Shown in pieces: positions 13,001 to 23,094 of a DNA stretch of 64,000 nt. Made by a program: the position numbers and the translations under genes. Source of the stretch: Phoronis australis. Its lineage: Eukaryota; Phoronida; Phoronidae. Within the stretch, counting starts at the first letter, position 1, and the number at the start of each line of letters is the position of its first letter. The notes beneath the pieces were generated by a model. That model worked only from the letters and a program-made list of their open reading frames with translations. It searched no databases and had not been told where the DNA came from. Where the stretch lies: NCBI GenBank assembly GCA_002633005.1, contig NMRA01000070.1, positions 562,303 through 626,302 on the forward strand. The letters run 5' to 3'.

Positions 13001-16000
13001 TGGCTCCGCTGACGATTCCAGTTTTACCTTCAGAGCAAGAAGACAAAATGAACAGTTACCAGTTACACAGAATGGATCCATGTTTAATGGCAAGTCACAA
13101 TCTGCCGCGTCTCAATATTTTCAAAACATCACACGGAAGTCTAAATTGACACAGCTTTTTGGTACTTTTTGCATGAGTAAGTCAAATAAACTAAGCACAC
13201 ATGTGAGACACAATATTTTTGGCAAATAATGGCGATTCGGGATCAACCAAAAACAACAGATTTTGTAGTTTTACAATTATGGTCAAAAGTCTATTCAATA
13301 CAACAACCCCAAAATAAAGATTTTTTGTCTTTAAAACCGATGATGTCCCTTTCACTAAATACAATTGGCAAGTGCTCTATTATTGTTACCCTGTATAGAA
13401 TATGCTTTAGTTACAACTTTGGCAGCCATTATATAAAAAGCTTTGGGGGGGAAATATTAGGATTCAACAATGCCTATTCTCATAATATTTATTTGCCCAC
13501 AGGGCCCACCTAAACATGGGTCATTCTGTGGTATTAGTTTTCTTCGAGATGTCATGTTTGTTCCAAAGCAAAATTCCTAAATGGTGAGCTATAAATATTG
13601 ACCTTGATCTGCAACTTCATGTTACAAAAGCTTGACTGGGATTTCCTATAGATACCTTTTAACCAAAGAACACATCTGGCAAAAACGAAGACTTCAAAAT
13701 TCCATGAAGATTGAAAGTCTGGGGTCAGCTTCATGAAAGTGACTTAACTTCAGAAACAAATTTGATCTTGTGCTTCCGCTTCTCAATTGCTGAAAACGGG
13801 TTTAGGCGTTGGGCTCATTACTGTCTAGAAATAATCCATTGAAATTACCTCAGTAACTAGGGGTTACGTGCATATTCTCTGTCAGTGCAATTTTGTCTCA
13901 ACAGGTACCTTACCACGATAGACCTTGTTTTCTGCTACCGAGAAGAACATAAAGCACCGCAGCATGTCAGAAACGCTTCGGTTTATTTCTCGTCTCCTTA
14001 CAAAAATTTGAAAAAAGCGCGCAGGGAATTACATGCAAAAATAGGTCAGACACGTGACCCAACAACACTTTCTGAGCATTAGCTGGTCGCACAACCAGAA
14101 CGAGTGACTGATAATGACCTAATTGACTTATCTATTGAGACCTAACGTTTTATCCACGTGTGATACGATCAAGTGCTCTATTTTTTGACTCAAATGAAAG
14201 ATGTCGTTGGAGCAAGCGAGTGGAATACCTTGACCCATTTTCTGATACCTTTGCTCATGCGAAATGTTTAGAACTTTATGTCAGGTTACAGCTTATCACG
14301 TTTTTAAACTGTGACTCTCGCCTGTTGAGAACTCAAAATATAAGGTAAAAGCAGTGGAAATTGACCTTTAAGTCATAGGTCACTATTCATGAAACAGACC
14401 CCTGGAATGAGTCTCAGTGTCAGATGTGTGTCAGTCTTGATAACATCTCAAGTTAAGTAATTGAATAAACAAGGGTCAAAGGTCAGGTTGCAATAGTGCC
14501 AATGCTTCACAACAGCCCGACTTGGAATTATAACTGAGTACAGAAAGGATAACTTGCGAACAAATTTTCTCAAAATTAATGCTGTGAAATTAGCACATCC
14601 CAATGCAAAAATTTTCCTCTTGAACTCGGAAAATTTACCTAAAAATACGGCGATTATTTGAGGCAATTTTCACACGGGAAACTAAGGAACATGATGAGAT
14701 CGATTTCATGGAAGGAAAAGGCTTAATTTGACTTTCGTCTTCTAGCCATCTTAACAGAGCAAAATGCACCTTAAACAGGATGTAAGAGATTAAAAAAAGA
14801 TTAAAATTCAGGAAGCAAATGACGCACTCCTGAGTCAGTCTGAAATGAGAAGTTAACTTAGAACAGAACTTGCTTCATAACCCATAACACTGCATTACAA
14901 ACAAAATATATATCATTTAGGCACATGCGCACAACTTAAGCCCTAGAATGCCAACTCCCGCAGGTAATCCAATGTATTCTATTATTAGAGCTTCCGACTA
15001 GCCAGGAAACTGCACTGAGAATTTCTGGCTGCCTGCTCCACTGAGTTTTGATAGACAACTGTAGATATCAAATCAAGCCTAATTTCATTACTTCCGTTTC
15101 ATTTCATTATTGTTCATCAAACGAGACTCTTGAAGTATGGTTCCATACAATAAGCGATTTCTCTACAACATTAATCAATAAAACCCACGATTACACTGGT
15201 CATTATTTATAAACACCGACCTGTGGCCCTGGGTGGATGCAGGGAGTAGTTTGGCCTCTGATATTTTCAGAACTACTTTCGACAACATATCATACTACAT
15301 GCTTCAAGTTTTTCAACAAGATATTTTTGAGTGTTAAATTTATGTTACAGTATATTACGGAAACATATTTGACCTAAATTAAAAGTTTAGGTCCTCAAAA
15401 AGGTGTGTTTATGAAACATTCGATAAATTACCCAGAATTGTTTAGCTAAGTGACGTGTGTGTGTGTGTGTGTTGTGTGTGTTGTGTGTGTGTGTTGTGTG
15501 TGTGTTGTGTGTGTGTGTGTGTGTGTGTGTTATACCATTTCCAATTGTTTCTATAATAATGTTTTTTTTGTTAATTCAATTTCTGAGAAGTAGGCCTACT
15601 GTTATCTGTAGTATTTACCTATGCCTGTGAAATAAAATTTTAGAAAAAAGAAAAGTTTACCTTGTAAAAACCCCCAATCCAGTACTTCATGATGCTGACA
15701 GCATACAGTGTATTTTGCCAATTACGCCACTCTTGTCGGCCTTTCCTACTTTTTTGATCTTTTTTCCACCATCCCACCACACCATCTAAATGTCCTGCTT
15801 TTTGATACACGGCCAAATTGACATATTGTCATACACCATTGTAATTTCCCATACGACATAGACATTTTTTCCTGCTAGACTACAAAAAATAAAAACGCGA
15901 TGTTTCATGGGTTTTTATGGCACCCGCAGTTTCGCATTCAATTATAAAATGCAGTAACAAAAAATGCTGTCAGGCATTTTAGGTGTTACATTTCCTGTTC

Positions 16001-19000
16001 GGCACAAAACAGTCGGTACGTCTTTGTATTTTGCAGCGAACATTTCACCGTTATGTTTTGGCTTAGACCCAAGATGTCCTGCTTTTTATCCTGGAGTTTT
16101 GTGTTTCAATGCAGTTATTACGTTTTTCCGTTCTTGAATTTTGACCGCGACAACTAAGCAACAGGTGTTCAAAATGGCATCATCTCTTTTTATGAATACT
16201 GTTATTTTCCAGAGTGAAATTTCCTTTGAAACATAATGATCGTAAAATGTGTTCCAATGTCTCTTGTTTATGGTAATAAACACTACAAGTACCAGGATCA
16301 CTAACTTTTACTTTCTGCAGAAGATAGTTACATCAAAACTTTCATGGAAAGTCTAACACCGCAACCAATGTGGTGAGCTATCCAGAGTACATTTCAAACC
16401 TACCTGATGATTGCCTATTTTCTATGCATCAGAAAACCTTTATCTGCAAATTTCCGATAGATACTTGGAGTAGTTTATTGCATTTTTTGAAATGTGACTG
16501 CATTCTAAATTTTTACTGAAGAATGTTATTGTACCTAACGCATCCAAGGCCCAATTAACTATAATATATAAAGATGAATAATTTTGAATAAATGCCTGAA
16601 TAATCAATGCATAGCAAGTGTGAGGTATCCCTATTCTAAAACCTTTGTCTTTATATGGTAGAAATCGTTTGAATCATTGAAATTATTTCCCTAAAGGCTT
16701 AACTAGTCATTCATATAACCTCTCTGGTTCATTTTCTTTTTTATATTACAATTACATACTGTTATTTTTTTGCATTTTGGCAACACTTTTGGTTTTTAGA
16801 ATTAAGAAATATTTTAAAAGCAGCCAGGTATGTAAAATGGTAATTATTTACAAATTAAATTATTTGTCGTTTCCTTCAGATATAATCACCAGTAACTGAT
16901 GAAGGGCTTTCCAATGATATGGCTCGTATGCAATTTACTTCAAAATCAGCAGAGTAGCGAAAAGTTTTAGGGACTGTACAGTAAATTCCATAGCATGTAT
17001 ACACACACCGGAGCAAATGAATGCAAACAACTCTCAAGCATGCTTGGCGCAACCTCAGCGGCTGCAAGATTGGAGTTGGCATTCCAAGGCTAGAGTTCTA
17101 TGGAACATGTTACATGCTTCTCTTACCCAACTTTACCGAAAATGTCCACAAATTGAAAATAATGCATTTTTGAAAGGAAATCCTTTACTCAAGATGTGCT
17201 ATAAGCTTAAACATTTTCCAGGGCCTTCTTTTCAACATGAGCTGAATACCAGATCAACTTTTTGAAACTCAGGTTACACATCCGCGACGACAAAATCTCG
17301 AAACAGAGAGTTATGATGAAATATACCGCATGAACAATGGCATTACAGTTGATCATAAACTGCGATCCCCTTTAAGTCATCCACAGTGCATTAATTGGCA
17401 AATGCCTCAAAAGTCCCGTCCACACACCGCCCTAGAACAACTTGCACTGGTGCACACATATATCTGATAACTAGGATTGTCGCTCTATTCATGACAACGA
17501 ACAGCTGATGGCGCAAAAAGAAGACCCATCTATGTGTAATCGCAGCTGATAATTACTGCTTTCTTGCCCCAGCTTTGTAGCCACACAGGAATTAGAAGTG
17601 GCGCAAGCTATCTGGAACATCGATAAGGTGGAGTAAGTTGTCACAAATGATGCAAGTTGCACTAGATCAAGTAGCGTCAAGACAGCCCTTAAAAATAGCA
17701 ACAACTCATTCAATGAGTAACTTGTTCTAGGGCAAGTCTGAGTGTGGAAGACACTTAACACACATGTGAGTCACCAGGCTTTTAGTTTGCAAAAACTAAC
17801 AGTGCAATACAGTAAAGGCCACTTTATGTGGCTGAGCTGAGACCCCAGCTCATCTGCTGAGCTGAGACCCCAGCTCATCTGCTGAGCTGAGACCCCAGCT
17901 CATCATGCCAGGTCAGCAAAGAAGAGCAAAACGTTCACGTTGGAACCAGCGTCCCATCTAGCAGCCGCCATTGGACGGCCAGTTTTAAAAAACGATGGAT
18001 TGGACGACGTGGCCAAGAGAGAAAAAATCGGCATGTTTCTGGACACTCTCTACAAAAACCATGACTAAACAAAGAATTTCAACATTTCTGATTGACAAAC
18101 TTTACTGAAACCTACATGTTGTTTTAGTCTGATNACCCCAGCTCATCTGCTGAGCTGAGACCCCAGCTCATCTGCTGAGCTGAGACCCCAGCTCATCTGC
18201 TGAGCTGAGACCCCAGCTCATCATGCCAGGTCAGCGAAGAAGAGCAAAACGTTCACGTTGGAACCAGCGTCCCATCTAGCAGCCGCCATTGGACGGCCAG
18301 TTTTAAAAAACGATGGATTGGACGACGTGGCCAAGAGAGAAAAAATCGGCATGTTTCTGGACACTCTCTACAAAAACCATGACTAAACAAAGAATTTCAA
18401 CATTTCTGATTGACAAACTTTACTGAAACCTACATGTTGTTTTAGTCTGATATAAACATTTAGACATAAATCGAGGTCGCAGACTATTATCATTTATTTT
18501 TGGTGATGTGGGCATTTCATCAGAACTTCCAGGTAATGTTCAACTACAGAATCCTACAGCTCAGTACAGTCGATTGCATAACTTTTGTTCAACACTGTTT
18601 GGAACATGTAACCAGGGTACATTCCATGACACTTGCCCTGTGTACTGATAGTAGTGGCCTTGTCACACCAAGGCGTATCTCAGAACGATCTAGAAAACCA
18701 GGAAAAATGAGTGGGATCCAAATACAATCTGACTAAAAGCGCGTGTGCACTGTCGCATTTAAGGTATGCTGGTTAAATTTTCCTGTTCCCTGGTCGTCTT
18801 ATAAGGATGTCAAGACGGGCTCGTATCTTCCGAGAATGAGTTTGGAATGACAGAGCCTTACAAAACACACACTACAGTGTCAGGGGAAAGAGAGGGTTAA
18901 GGTCCAAATTTCATGCCTCAGGGTTTATTTCCAATTTTGCTATGGTCAAATTGCATACAGAGGGAGAATAATGTAGATCAGTTAATAAATGTGTTACCAG

Positions 19001-22000
19001 GAATTTTAATCCTGTTGCCTCACCTTCAACAGTCGACCATCGTGAGTTCCAGCCACAATAACTGGAATGCGTGCCTCGTTTTTCACATACGTTCTGACAA
19101 CAATTGACGTCAGCAGATGCGACAGGGGGATGAGGAGTCGATGAGGAGGACTGGATTTCCCCCATAGCTGTTTGTTTGCGTCCAAAAAGCATGTATCCTC
19201 TTGAATGTCCTGGTTATATCTCTGCCATAAAAGTACATCATACTAAAACTGACTTTTTCACCAAAAAATGGCAGTCCCAGCTTAAAATGCAGAGACTCTC
19301 CGAATATCAAATGCTTGTAGATATATCCAGCCTCTTACAAACAATGAAGTTGTACCCTGACAGTCAGTGGAAGAAAAGACGAGTTACGGCCCATGGCCTA
19401 GTTTTACTAATTCAAGTCCTTGCACACTTTGCAAAAAAGCACATTCTAAATAATTACTTTAAAGTATTTTAAACAAAAATAAAGATTTAACTTCTTGTTT
19501 TTCTCAGGGCTTGGAATAACCAATGACAAAAAACGCGGAAACTTTGAAACTTTTACAGCCCAAATCATGCCCGATAACCAGCCTTGAAATGGTCAATGTG
19601 AACCTTTCCCCGATAAAAATCGGGAGGACTAAAAAAAAATATAAAAAAACGTTACCACCATCAGTAGCATGCGTCTGCGTCCTTTTAGCTCGCCCGTCCA
19701 CTCCCAACCCACACATTTTTGGCTGCAGAGCGGTAGTATTTGTCGCCGCGCTTAACAATACCACGAGACACCATTGAAAATCCCACCACGCTGTCCCAGA
19801 TGCCCCGGCAATGTTGAAAATTTACGTTCCTCCGAAACATAAAGAGCAACTTCCGCTTTTCGAGGTGAACGTCGTCTGCAACGCCGCGGTAAGAAAGGAA
19901 TTTGCCGCGGAAATTTTATATCAAATCAGATTTTTTTACGCGGAAATATCATAAAAAAGCGGAAAGCACATTTGAAAAAAGCGGAAACCCGTGTTTCCGC
20001 GAAAAATTCCAAGCCCTGTTTTCTAACAGTCAAAATTAATGCTTGAGACATTAAAAATTCATTTTTGGAGTGGAAACTAACTTAATGTAACAAGTTAGAA
20101 TTGAGATTTTCTCAAGTTTAGATATAAATTCTTAACAGAGCAACGAACAATACGAGAAGTACAGTTGTACGATATGTTTGCGCTCAAAAGCAGAAAACTT
20201 TCTTTAGACAGAAGGTGACTTTCTTGCCCCTTTCCGTAACCTGTAAGCTATGAGTATATGGTTTTTAACTACAGGTGCAAAAGATCCATATAATGGCCTT
20301 TACTGACAACATCCAGACTCTAACAAAAGCAATGCGGAGCGTTGAAATGTGCCCACGAATACACCGCAAATGGTGTGCTTCTGAAGTTGTTTGTTACATG
20401 AAAATGGCCAATACATGGCGCAAAAATGTCCAATCCATCTGAAAATGGGAACATGCTTCTTTAATACAAAGCTATTTATCAAATTTCATAAAAATCTGTC
20501 AAGGAACTTCAGAGAAACAAAGGAAAACAGAAAAAATTAAATTGCCACTAAGGGTTAAAGCATTCGTTGGATCCACCTGAAAGATGTCATCGTTGTTGTT
20601 AGCTTCATTAAGATCCTGCAATGGGTTTAGGAGATGCAGCTATGGGCGCAAAACAAAACAAAACTACCACTAGGAGGTGCCACAGTAGTCAAAGTCGTCA
20701 TTGTCAACTGTCCTCTTCACACTGAGAACATATACGGCAATTTTCAAAATCATCCTTAGAATGGTTTGATTGATTGAGGGCTGGAAGCCAAAAATCACAC
20801 TCGAAAAAACAGCAAAAATGGCCACTAGATGGCCCAAAGTACCTCGATTCCATCCGAAAATGGAATGACAGCATCATCTCACCAATAGATGCCTATATTC
20901 CAAATTTTCTGAAAATGTGTCGACGACCTTTGAAGATAAACGTTAAAAACTAAAATTGCCACTAGGGGGCACACTGATAGTCAGATCCGTCTGAAAGTCG
21001 TAGTCCTCTCTTAGCATCATATAAATACACTTGCTACATTTAGTAAACATTCTGCAAACGGTTTAGGAGAAAAAACAAACTGCCACTAGGAGGTTCCACA
21101 GTTTTCGAAGTCGGAAAATCATTGTCAGCCGTCCTCTTCATAGTAAGAACATACATATTAATTTTCACAATGATCCTTAGAGCGGTTTGGTTGATAGAGG
21201 GGTGGACGCCACAAAACAGACTCGAAAACAGTAAAAATGGCCACTAGGTGGCACAAACTAGGTCAAAGCCATCCAAAAATGGGAGGATAGCGTTATCTCA
21301 CCAATAGATGTCTATATGCCAAATTTTATGGAAATACGTTGAGGACGCCGGACAGAGATGACGGCATAATGTGTCCACATATAAATATGTGGGGATATAA
21401 AAATACACAATGTTAACCACACTACGCAATGTGGGTGCATAAGTCATACATACCTCACAAGACAGTGGCGTGCCTACAAACCATGACATTAATTTTCCAA
21501 CGAAGCCAGCAAAACAGCGTTTTATTGTCTCTTTGAATGTCTGCTGAATGGCCGCCATGGAGTACACGCACACCCTGGTACCGCTGCCAGCATCCGCCAC
21601 ATTCCCCGCCCCCTCATTTTTGCCGAAGGTGACGATGAGATCAACAACTGCATTGCGGTCTTTGTACAAAAACGCTGCCTGCGCAATGTTGAAATCGCCA
21701 CAGGTCAACGGAATTTCAATGTAAGAGGAAAACGAATGATCATCTTGACAAACACGGCCTAAATGGGTGACGAACTTATGAGTCGACGGCGGATTTTCAA
21801 CAACCACAAAATAAGAGAATTTATTGTGCTCAAATGCGTGAATGTAAGTTAAATTTGTTGAATTTGCATAATTCTTGACCACTTGTAATCCAGAGAAAGC
21901 CTTGAAAGTAGTAGATTTATATGTATATGCCATATTGTAAACACCATCTTTGACTGTTATATATCTACTTGAAACGGTTGAAGGGTAGAATTTATCAAAT

Positions 22001-22542
22001 TTTCGACCATCATAAGCCACGGCCGAGTACAGAACACAATTTTTTTGTAAACCATATCCAAAAAATGACACAACAGATTTTTTTCCACCACCGTAATTCA
22101 AAATGTTGTTTCCTGGCATTTCCTTTGACCCATCTCTGACATTTTCGAGATTAGCAACCCAGCAAACACCCTGTTTTGCACTGCCACAAAACAACAGGTA
22201 GCGATCGCACGTGTTGACCTCCAGCACTGCTACGTGATTGGAAGTTCGTGTACGTAGCTCCTCACAGTCCTGGGGTTCAGGTGGGCACAGTGGATTGTCA
22301 TTGATTGGTCCTATGACATGTTCATATGTGGACTTTAGCGTAGACTCGTTAGCTAGGAGCTGCATCACAACATTTCTACCTCCGACAAAAACGTTGTTTG
22401 TAACACTGTCGTAAGCCACTTGCCGTAGAGGTGCATAGTTATGCGATAGAACACGCTCAGCCAACCAACTGACACTGCACAAACCAGTATTGCAAGCCGT
22501 CGAGATAATAAGGCAGGCTTGCAGAAAATAGGACAACCCCAT
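836..22542 (-). CDS. MET/RON-like receptor, ectodomain to juxtamembrane (12 exons, 3' partial)
   Basis: Joined exons (minus strand, 5' to 3'): 22542-21454, 19221-19024, 13027-12899, 10985-10806, 10497-10358, 8888-8747, 7343-7207, 5371-5180, 4930-4828, 3382-3119, 2190-2032, 1082-836. They give 2980 nt, about 993 residues. Layout: signal peptide 1-23, Sema about 28-472, PSI 473-530, four IPT/TIG domains about 533-915, transmembrane helix 932-957, juxtamembrane to 993. All introns have AG acceptors and GT donors, and phases are compatible at every junction. Family knowledge: MET and RON bind plasminogen-like growth factors (HGF, MSP) at the cell surface and signal through a cytoplasmic tyrosine kinase. 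The kinase exons are not here; they would lie left of base 1. The RYD juxtamembrane motif and the absence of a plexin-type cytoplasmic start favour MET/RON over plexin. The ligand is unknown for this animal. Confidence 0.85.
2032..2190 (-). CDS. Receptor coding exon 11: IPT4
   Basis: This 159-nt exon (53 codons, phase 0 to 0) encodes residues 859-911. GRNLNVG, INVTIDGKNCQV and STLKCRPF give the G-NL strand and the paired cysteines of IPT4. The acceptor is gtgttaccag; the donor is TAT|gtgagt. Confidence 0.83.
3119..3382 (-). CDS. Receptor coding exon 10: end of IPT3, start of IPT4
   Basis: This 264-nt exon (88 codons, phase 0 to 0) encodes residues 771-858. VCKSPPL closes IPT3. IWFEMDNVDILRTL followed by ARFTYYPDP is the strand-plus-YY-P-DP linker that joins the last two IPT domains in both plexins and MET. 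The acceptor is gttttctag; the donor is TTG|gtgagc. Confidence 0.86.
4551..4808. mobile_element. MITE family M1, copy 1
   Basis: The ends AGGCCTTGGAATGACCAATGA and AAAATTCCAGGCC are inverted. The interior contains AAGAGGAAATC repeats shared with 27325-27572. It lies 20 nt from the exon 9 donor of the receptor. Confidence 0.65.
4828..4930 (-). CDS. Receptor coding exon 9: IPT3 core
   Basis: This 103-nt exon (phase 2 in, phase 0 out) encodes residues 736-770. SGGIRVTVTGSSLDVVQFPQ is the IPT3 first sheet, as in the MET SGG-T-TGVGKNL segment. The donor I use is GGG|gtcagt, a weaker non-consensus site. A stop would follow in the unspliced frame, so splicing is required here. A miniature inverted-repeat element begins only about 20 nt past this donor. 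Confidence 0.72.
5180..5371 (-). CDS. Receptor coding exon 8: second half of IPT2, start of IPT3
   Basis: This 192-nt exon (phase 2 in, phase 2 out) encodes residues 672-735. LTCQTPAY closes the IPT2 disulfide. GAVKLMIDNANLNLGGATF and TYKDDPQVTGVNPKKSIL match the MET run from VKLKID to REDPI and TKSF almost step for step, and DDP opens IPT3. The acceptor is actatttag; the donor is AG|gtgatt. Confidence 0.87.
5489..5600 (+). mobile_element. hAT-like terminal fragment
   Basis: CAGGGCTCAACATTAACTTT followed by a CCCTTCGGGCAAG stem and TTTTTACTTGCCC is the kind of subterminal hairpin seen at hAT transposon ends. The other end was not found nearby. Confidence 0.4.
6682..6758. repeat. Short inverted repeat (29-bp arms)
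   Basis: TTTTATCCTGTGTGTTGTTA at 6682 and its near-complement ending at 6758 flank a 19-nt spacer. Probably the remains of a small MITE. Confidence 0.65.
7207..7343 (-). CDS. Receptor coding exon 7: first half of IPT2
   Basis: This 137-nt exon (phase 0 in, phase 2 out) encodes residues 627-671. DPSVSSVSPFKGPKSGGT is a textbook IPT start (DP-V-S-SP-GP-GGT). The exon carries the cysteine in GFSCLN. The acceptor is catgttttcag; the donor is CA|gtgagt. A THAP-gene remnant lies about 100 nt upstream in the same intron, on the opposite strand. Confidence 0.88.
7455..7707 (+). pseudogene. THAP-domain gene remnant, copy 1
   Basis: An ATG at 7645 begins MPTQYYCCVLGCNS, the start of a THAP C2CH zinc finger, but a stop follows after about 20 codons. 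The preceding 180 bp resemble the region upstream of the other two copies. THAP proteins and P-element-type transposases share this DNA-binding domain. It lies in a receptor intron on the opposite strand. Confidence 0.55.
8056..8495. mobile_element. Foldback element in receptor intron 6
   Basis: Two arms of about 210 bp (8056-8270 and 8285-8495) are imperfect reverse complements, starting AACAGCTTCTTATTTAATTTG and ending in its complement. A TATA-rich centre contains GGGTC(T/C)A boxes. No coding capacity; this is a non-autonomous foldback or MITE. Confidence 0.8.
8747..8888 (-). CDS. Receptor coding exon 6: second half of IPT1
   Basis: This 142-nt exon (phase 2 in, phase 0 out) encodes residues 579-626. 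It begins KIVCSM, supplying the partner cysteine for exon 5, and ends in aromatic residues (NDFFFH) before donor gtgagt. The acceptor is tttttctcag. Splitting one IPT domain over two exons is the MET/plexin habit. Confidence 0.8.
10358..10497 (-). CDS. Receptor coding exon 5: first half of IPT1
   Basis: This 140-nt exon (phase 0 in, phase 2 out) encodes residues 533-578. FTPNSGPNAGGTRLTIIG is the characteristic first strand of an IPT/TIG fold, with GG-T-LTI-G. The cysteine in VCHI matches the conserved IPT1 cysteine. The acceptor is cattttcag; the donor is AA|gtgaga. Confidence 0.87.
10594..10647. repeat. 27-bp tandem duplication
   Basis: TGATAATTAAAAGAAAAGTT plus CACCTGC occurs twice head to tail, between receptor exons 4 and 5. 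Confidence 0.9.
10806..10985 (-). CDS. Receptor coding exon 4: PSI domain
   Basis: This 180-nt exon (60 codons, phase 0 to 0) encodes residues 473-532. It starts ISKFPLNSC, the MET-type entry into PSI. It holds the eight cysteines of a PSI knot at 481, 487, 490, 499, 502, 510, 516 and 526, including ECFSCLS and CLWCGDG. PSI domains orient the Sema propeller relative to the IPT stalk. The acceptor is ttctttcag and the donor is gtaagt, both close to consensus. Confidence 0.9.
12765..12844. repeat. 40-bp tandem duplication
   Basis: The GTCGTCCTCTTGAGGTCTCT unit is repeated with near identity, 55 nt past the donor of receptor exon 3. Confidence 0.9.
12899..13027 (-). CDS. Receptor coding exon 3: Sema-PSI connector
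   Basis: This 129-nt exon (43 codons, phase 0 to 0) encodes residues 430-472. It starts VKLESS after acceptor ctctgaag and ends LFVLSGRK before donor gtacgt. The final strand, hydrophobic-hydrophobic-SGRK, corresponds to the VITGKK strand that closes the MET Sema domain immediately before PSI. A 40-bp tandem duplication lies 55 nt beyond its donor in the intron. Confidence 0.8.
13030..17830. other. Receptor intron 2, no gene found
   Basis: This part lies between exons 3 and 2. Apart from the GT microsatellite at 15456, I find no exon, RNA gene or recognisable element. Short open frames here have no protein-like features. Confidence 0.6.
15456..15531. repeat. GT microsatellite
   Basis: Runs of (GT)n with regular TTG interruptions. 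Likely polymorphic in length. Confidence 0.95.
17831..18451. repeat. Duplicated block of a 25-bp array plus 228-bp flank
   Basis: The 25-bp unit GCTGAGCTGAGACCCCAGCT+CATCT occurs three times (17831-17905), followed by a 228-bp flank (17906-18133). After an N at 18134, a partial unit, three full units and the same flank (18224-18451) recur, with a one-base difference seen. Each unit is self-complementary (GAGCTG ... CAGCTC). Confidence 0.9.
19024..19221 (-). CDS. Receptor coding exon 2: end of Sema propeller
   Basis: This 198-nt exon (66 codons, phase 0 to 0) encodes residues 364-429. The motif HLLTSI followed by a strand and VIVAGTHDGRLLK is the last Sema blade; the MET family has LLTSI and GTSEGR at the same place. 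The donor is AAG|gtgagg. The acceptor is tatggcag|AGATAT at 19222-19223. An alternative in-frame acceptor (agttttag) about 21 nt further upstream would add seven residues. The more obvious open frame across this exon is out of frame with its neighbours and was not used. Confidence 0.83.
19505..20018. mobile_element. MITE family M1, copy 2 with 13-bp TIRs
   Basis: The perfect terminal repeats CAGGGCTTGGAAT and ATTCCAAGCCCTG are flanked by TTTTCT on both sides. CAGGG ends resemble the hAT superfamily. The interior differs from the other copies and is CG-richer. It sits upstream of receptor exon 2. Confidence 0.75.
20300..21402 (+). repeat. CTCF-motif repeat family, copy 2
   Basis: This most complete plus-oriented copy lies in the first coding intron of the receptor. 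It starts near AGCAATGCGGAGCGTTGAAA, carries several GCCACTAGG-type boxes (exact at 20959-20972 and 21241-21254, degenerate ones between) and ends with the terminal hairpin at about 21369-21398. The hairpin is about 55 nt downstream of the exon 1 donor. Internal blocks of 250-300 bp resemble each other, so the element grew by internal duplication. Confidence 0.75.
21454..22542 (-). CDS. Receptor coding exon 1: signal peptide and most of Sema domain
   Basis: This 1089-nt exon encodes residues 1-363. The ATG at 22542-22540 opens a hydrophobic leader (MGLSYFLQACLIIST), a normal secretion signal. The reading frame stays open upstream to 22575, but only through a TTG, so I chose the ATG. The Sema beta-propeller pattern includes RVCQDDHSFSSYIEIPLTC near the middle, which matches the MET/plexin blade motif with an Arg-x-Cys and a second Cys before the next strand. 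The exon ends in LSCE with donor GAG|gtatgt, phase 0. One large exon holding the start codon and most of the Sema domain is also the MET gene layout. No basic furin-type tetrapeptide is present in the exon. Confidence 0.88.
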
Positions 22543-22674
22543 TGTTGAGAATAGGAAAAGCTGTTGACCTAGCAACGTATCACATCACAGTTGAAGGTCT
22601 ACAACCTGCTGCTCCTCTGTTCCAACAGAATTTGTCTTCTAATTCAACTCATCTCTAAAAGACGTCCAAATTAC
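22543..22674 (-). other. Candidate 5' UTR part of receptor exon 1
   Basis: A strong acceptor on the minus strand (pyrimidine-rich, gttcttttgcttgcag) ends at 22675, so transcribed leader would run from 22674 to the ATG at 22542. A weaker alternative acceptor, gctag, lies just upstream of the ATG near 22570. A spliced non-coding leader fits the MET family, whose first exon is non-coding. Confidence 0.5.
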
Positions 22675-23094
22675 CTGCAAGCAAAAGAACAACTCCTGTG
22701 ATTTTTGGCATTTGACTTAATATGGCTATAGATAAGGTCATCTAGGCCTTATCATCAAGACTTGTGCACTTCCCCAAATATCAACAAACCACTAGAATTT
22801 GACTCAGTAAAAGGACACATTTTCTGAAAGCAGAATGTCTTGTAAAATTTCAATTCAGACTGTGTACAAAACAGCAATCACATTGGTCAAGTGCTGCAAA
22901 AAAGAAAGGTACATTTGTAGCAAAACAATACGAATAACAATATCAAATTTCATTCGATAAAAATGTGAAAGTTTAAAATTTTAAAAAAATTTGCGTATTC
23001 TAAATCATAATTTTTCTTTTACTATTAATGCAAACTCTTTAACTCACTAGTTTTGACAGACTTTCATTGACTTAGACAACTTTGGTCACATGTA

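Noticed and set aside
17489-17761. Minus-strand open frame as a receptor exon
   Set aside because: No Sema, PSI or IPT motif, and exons 2 and 3 already join in phase without it.
18911-19192. Minus-strand open frame with a PSI-like CCQNVC ... YCGWN run
   Set aside because: It is a shadow. The other frame matches the last Sema blade, fits both splice phases, and the true PSI exon is at 10806-10985.
836-22542. Reading the receptor gene as a plexin
   Set aside because: Sema, PSI and IPT domains fit both families, but only one PSI exon and four IPTs are present, and the cytoplasmic start (RRKQ, TVRYDMD) is MET-like and lacks the plexin coiled segment.
22540-22575. Start of the receptor at the upstream TTG (22575)
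   Set aside because: The codon is TTG, and the next in-frame ATG at 22542 begins a better signal peptide.
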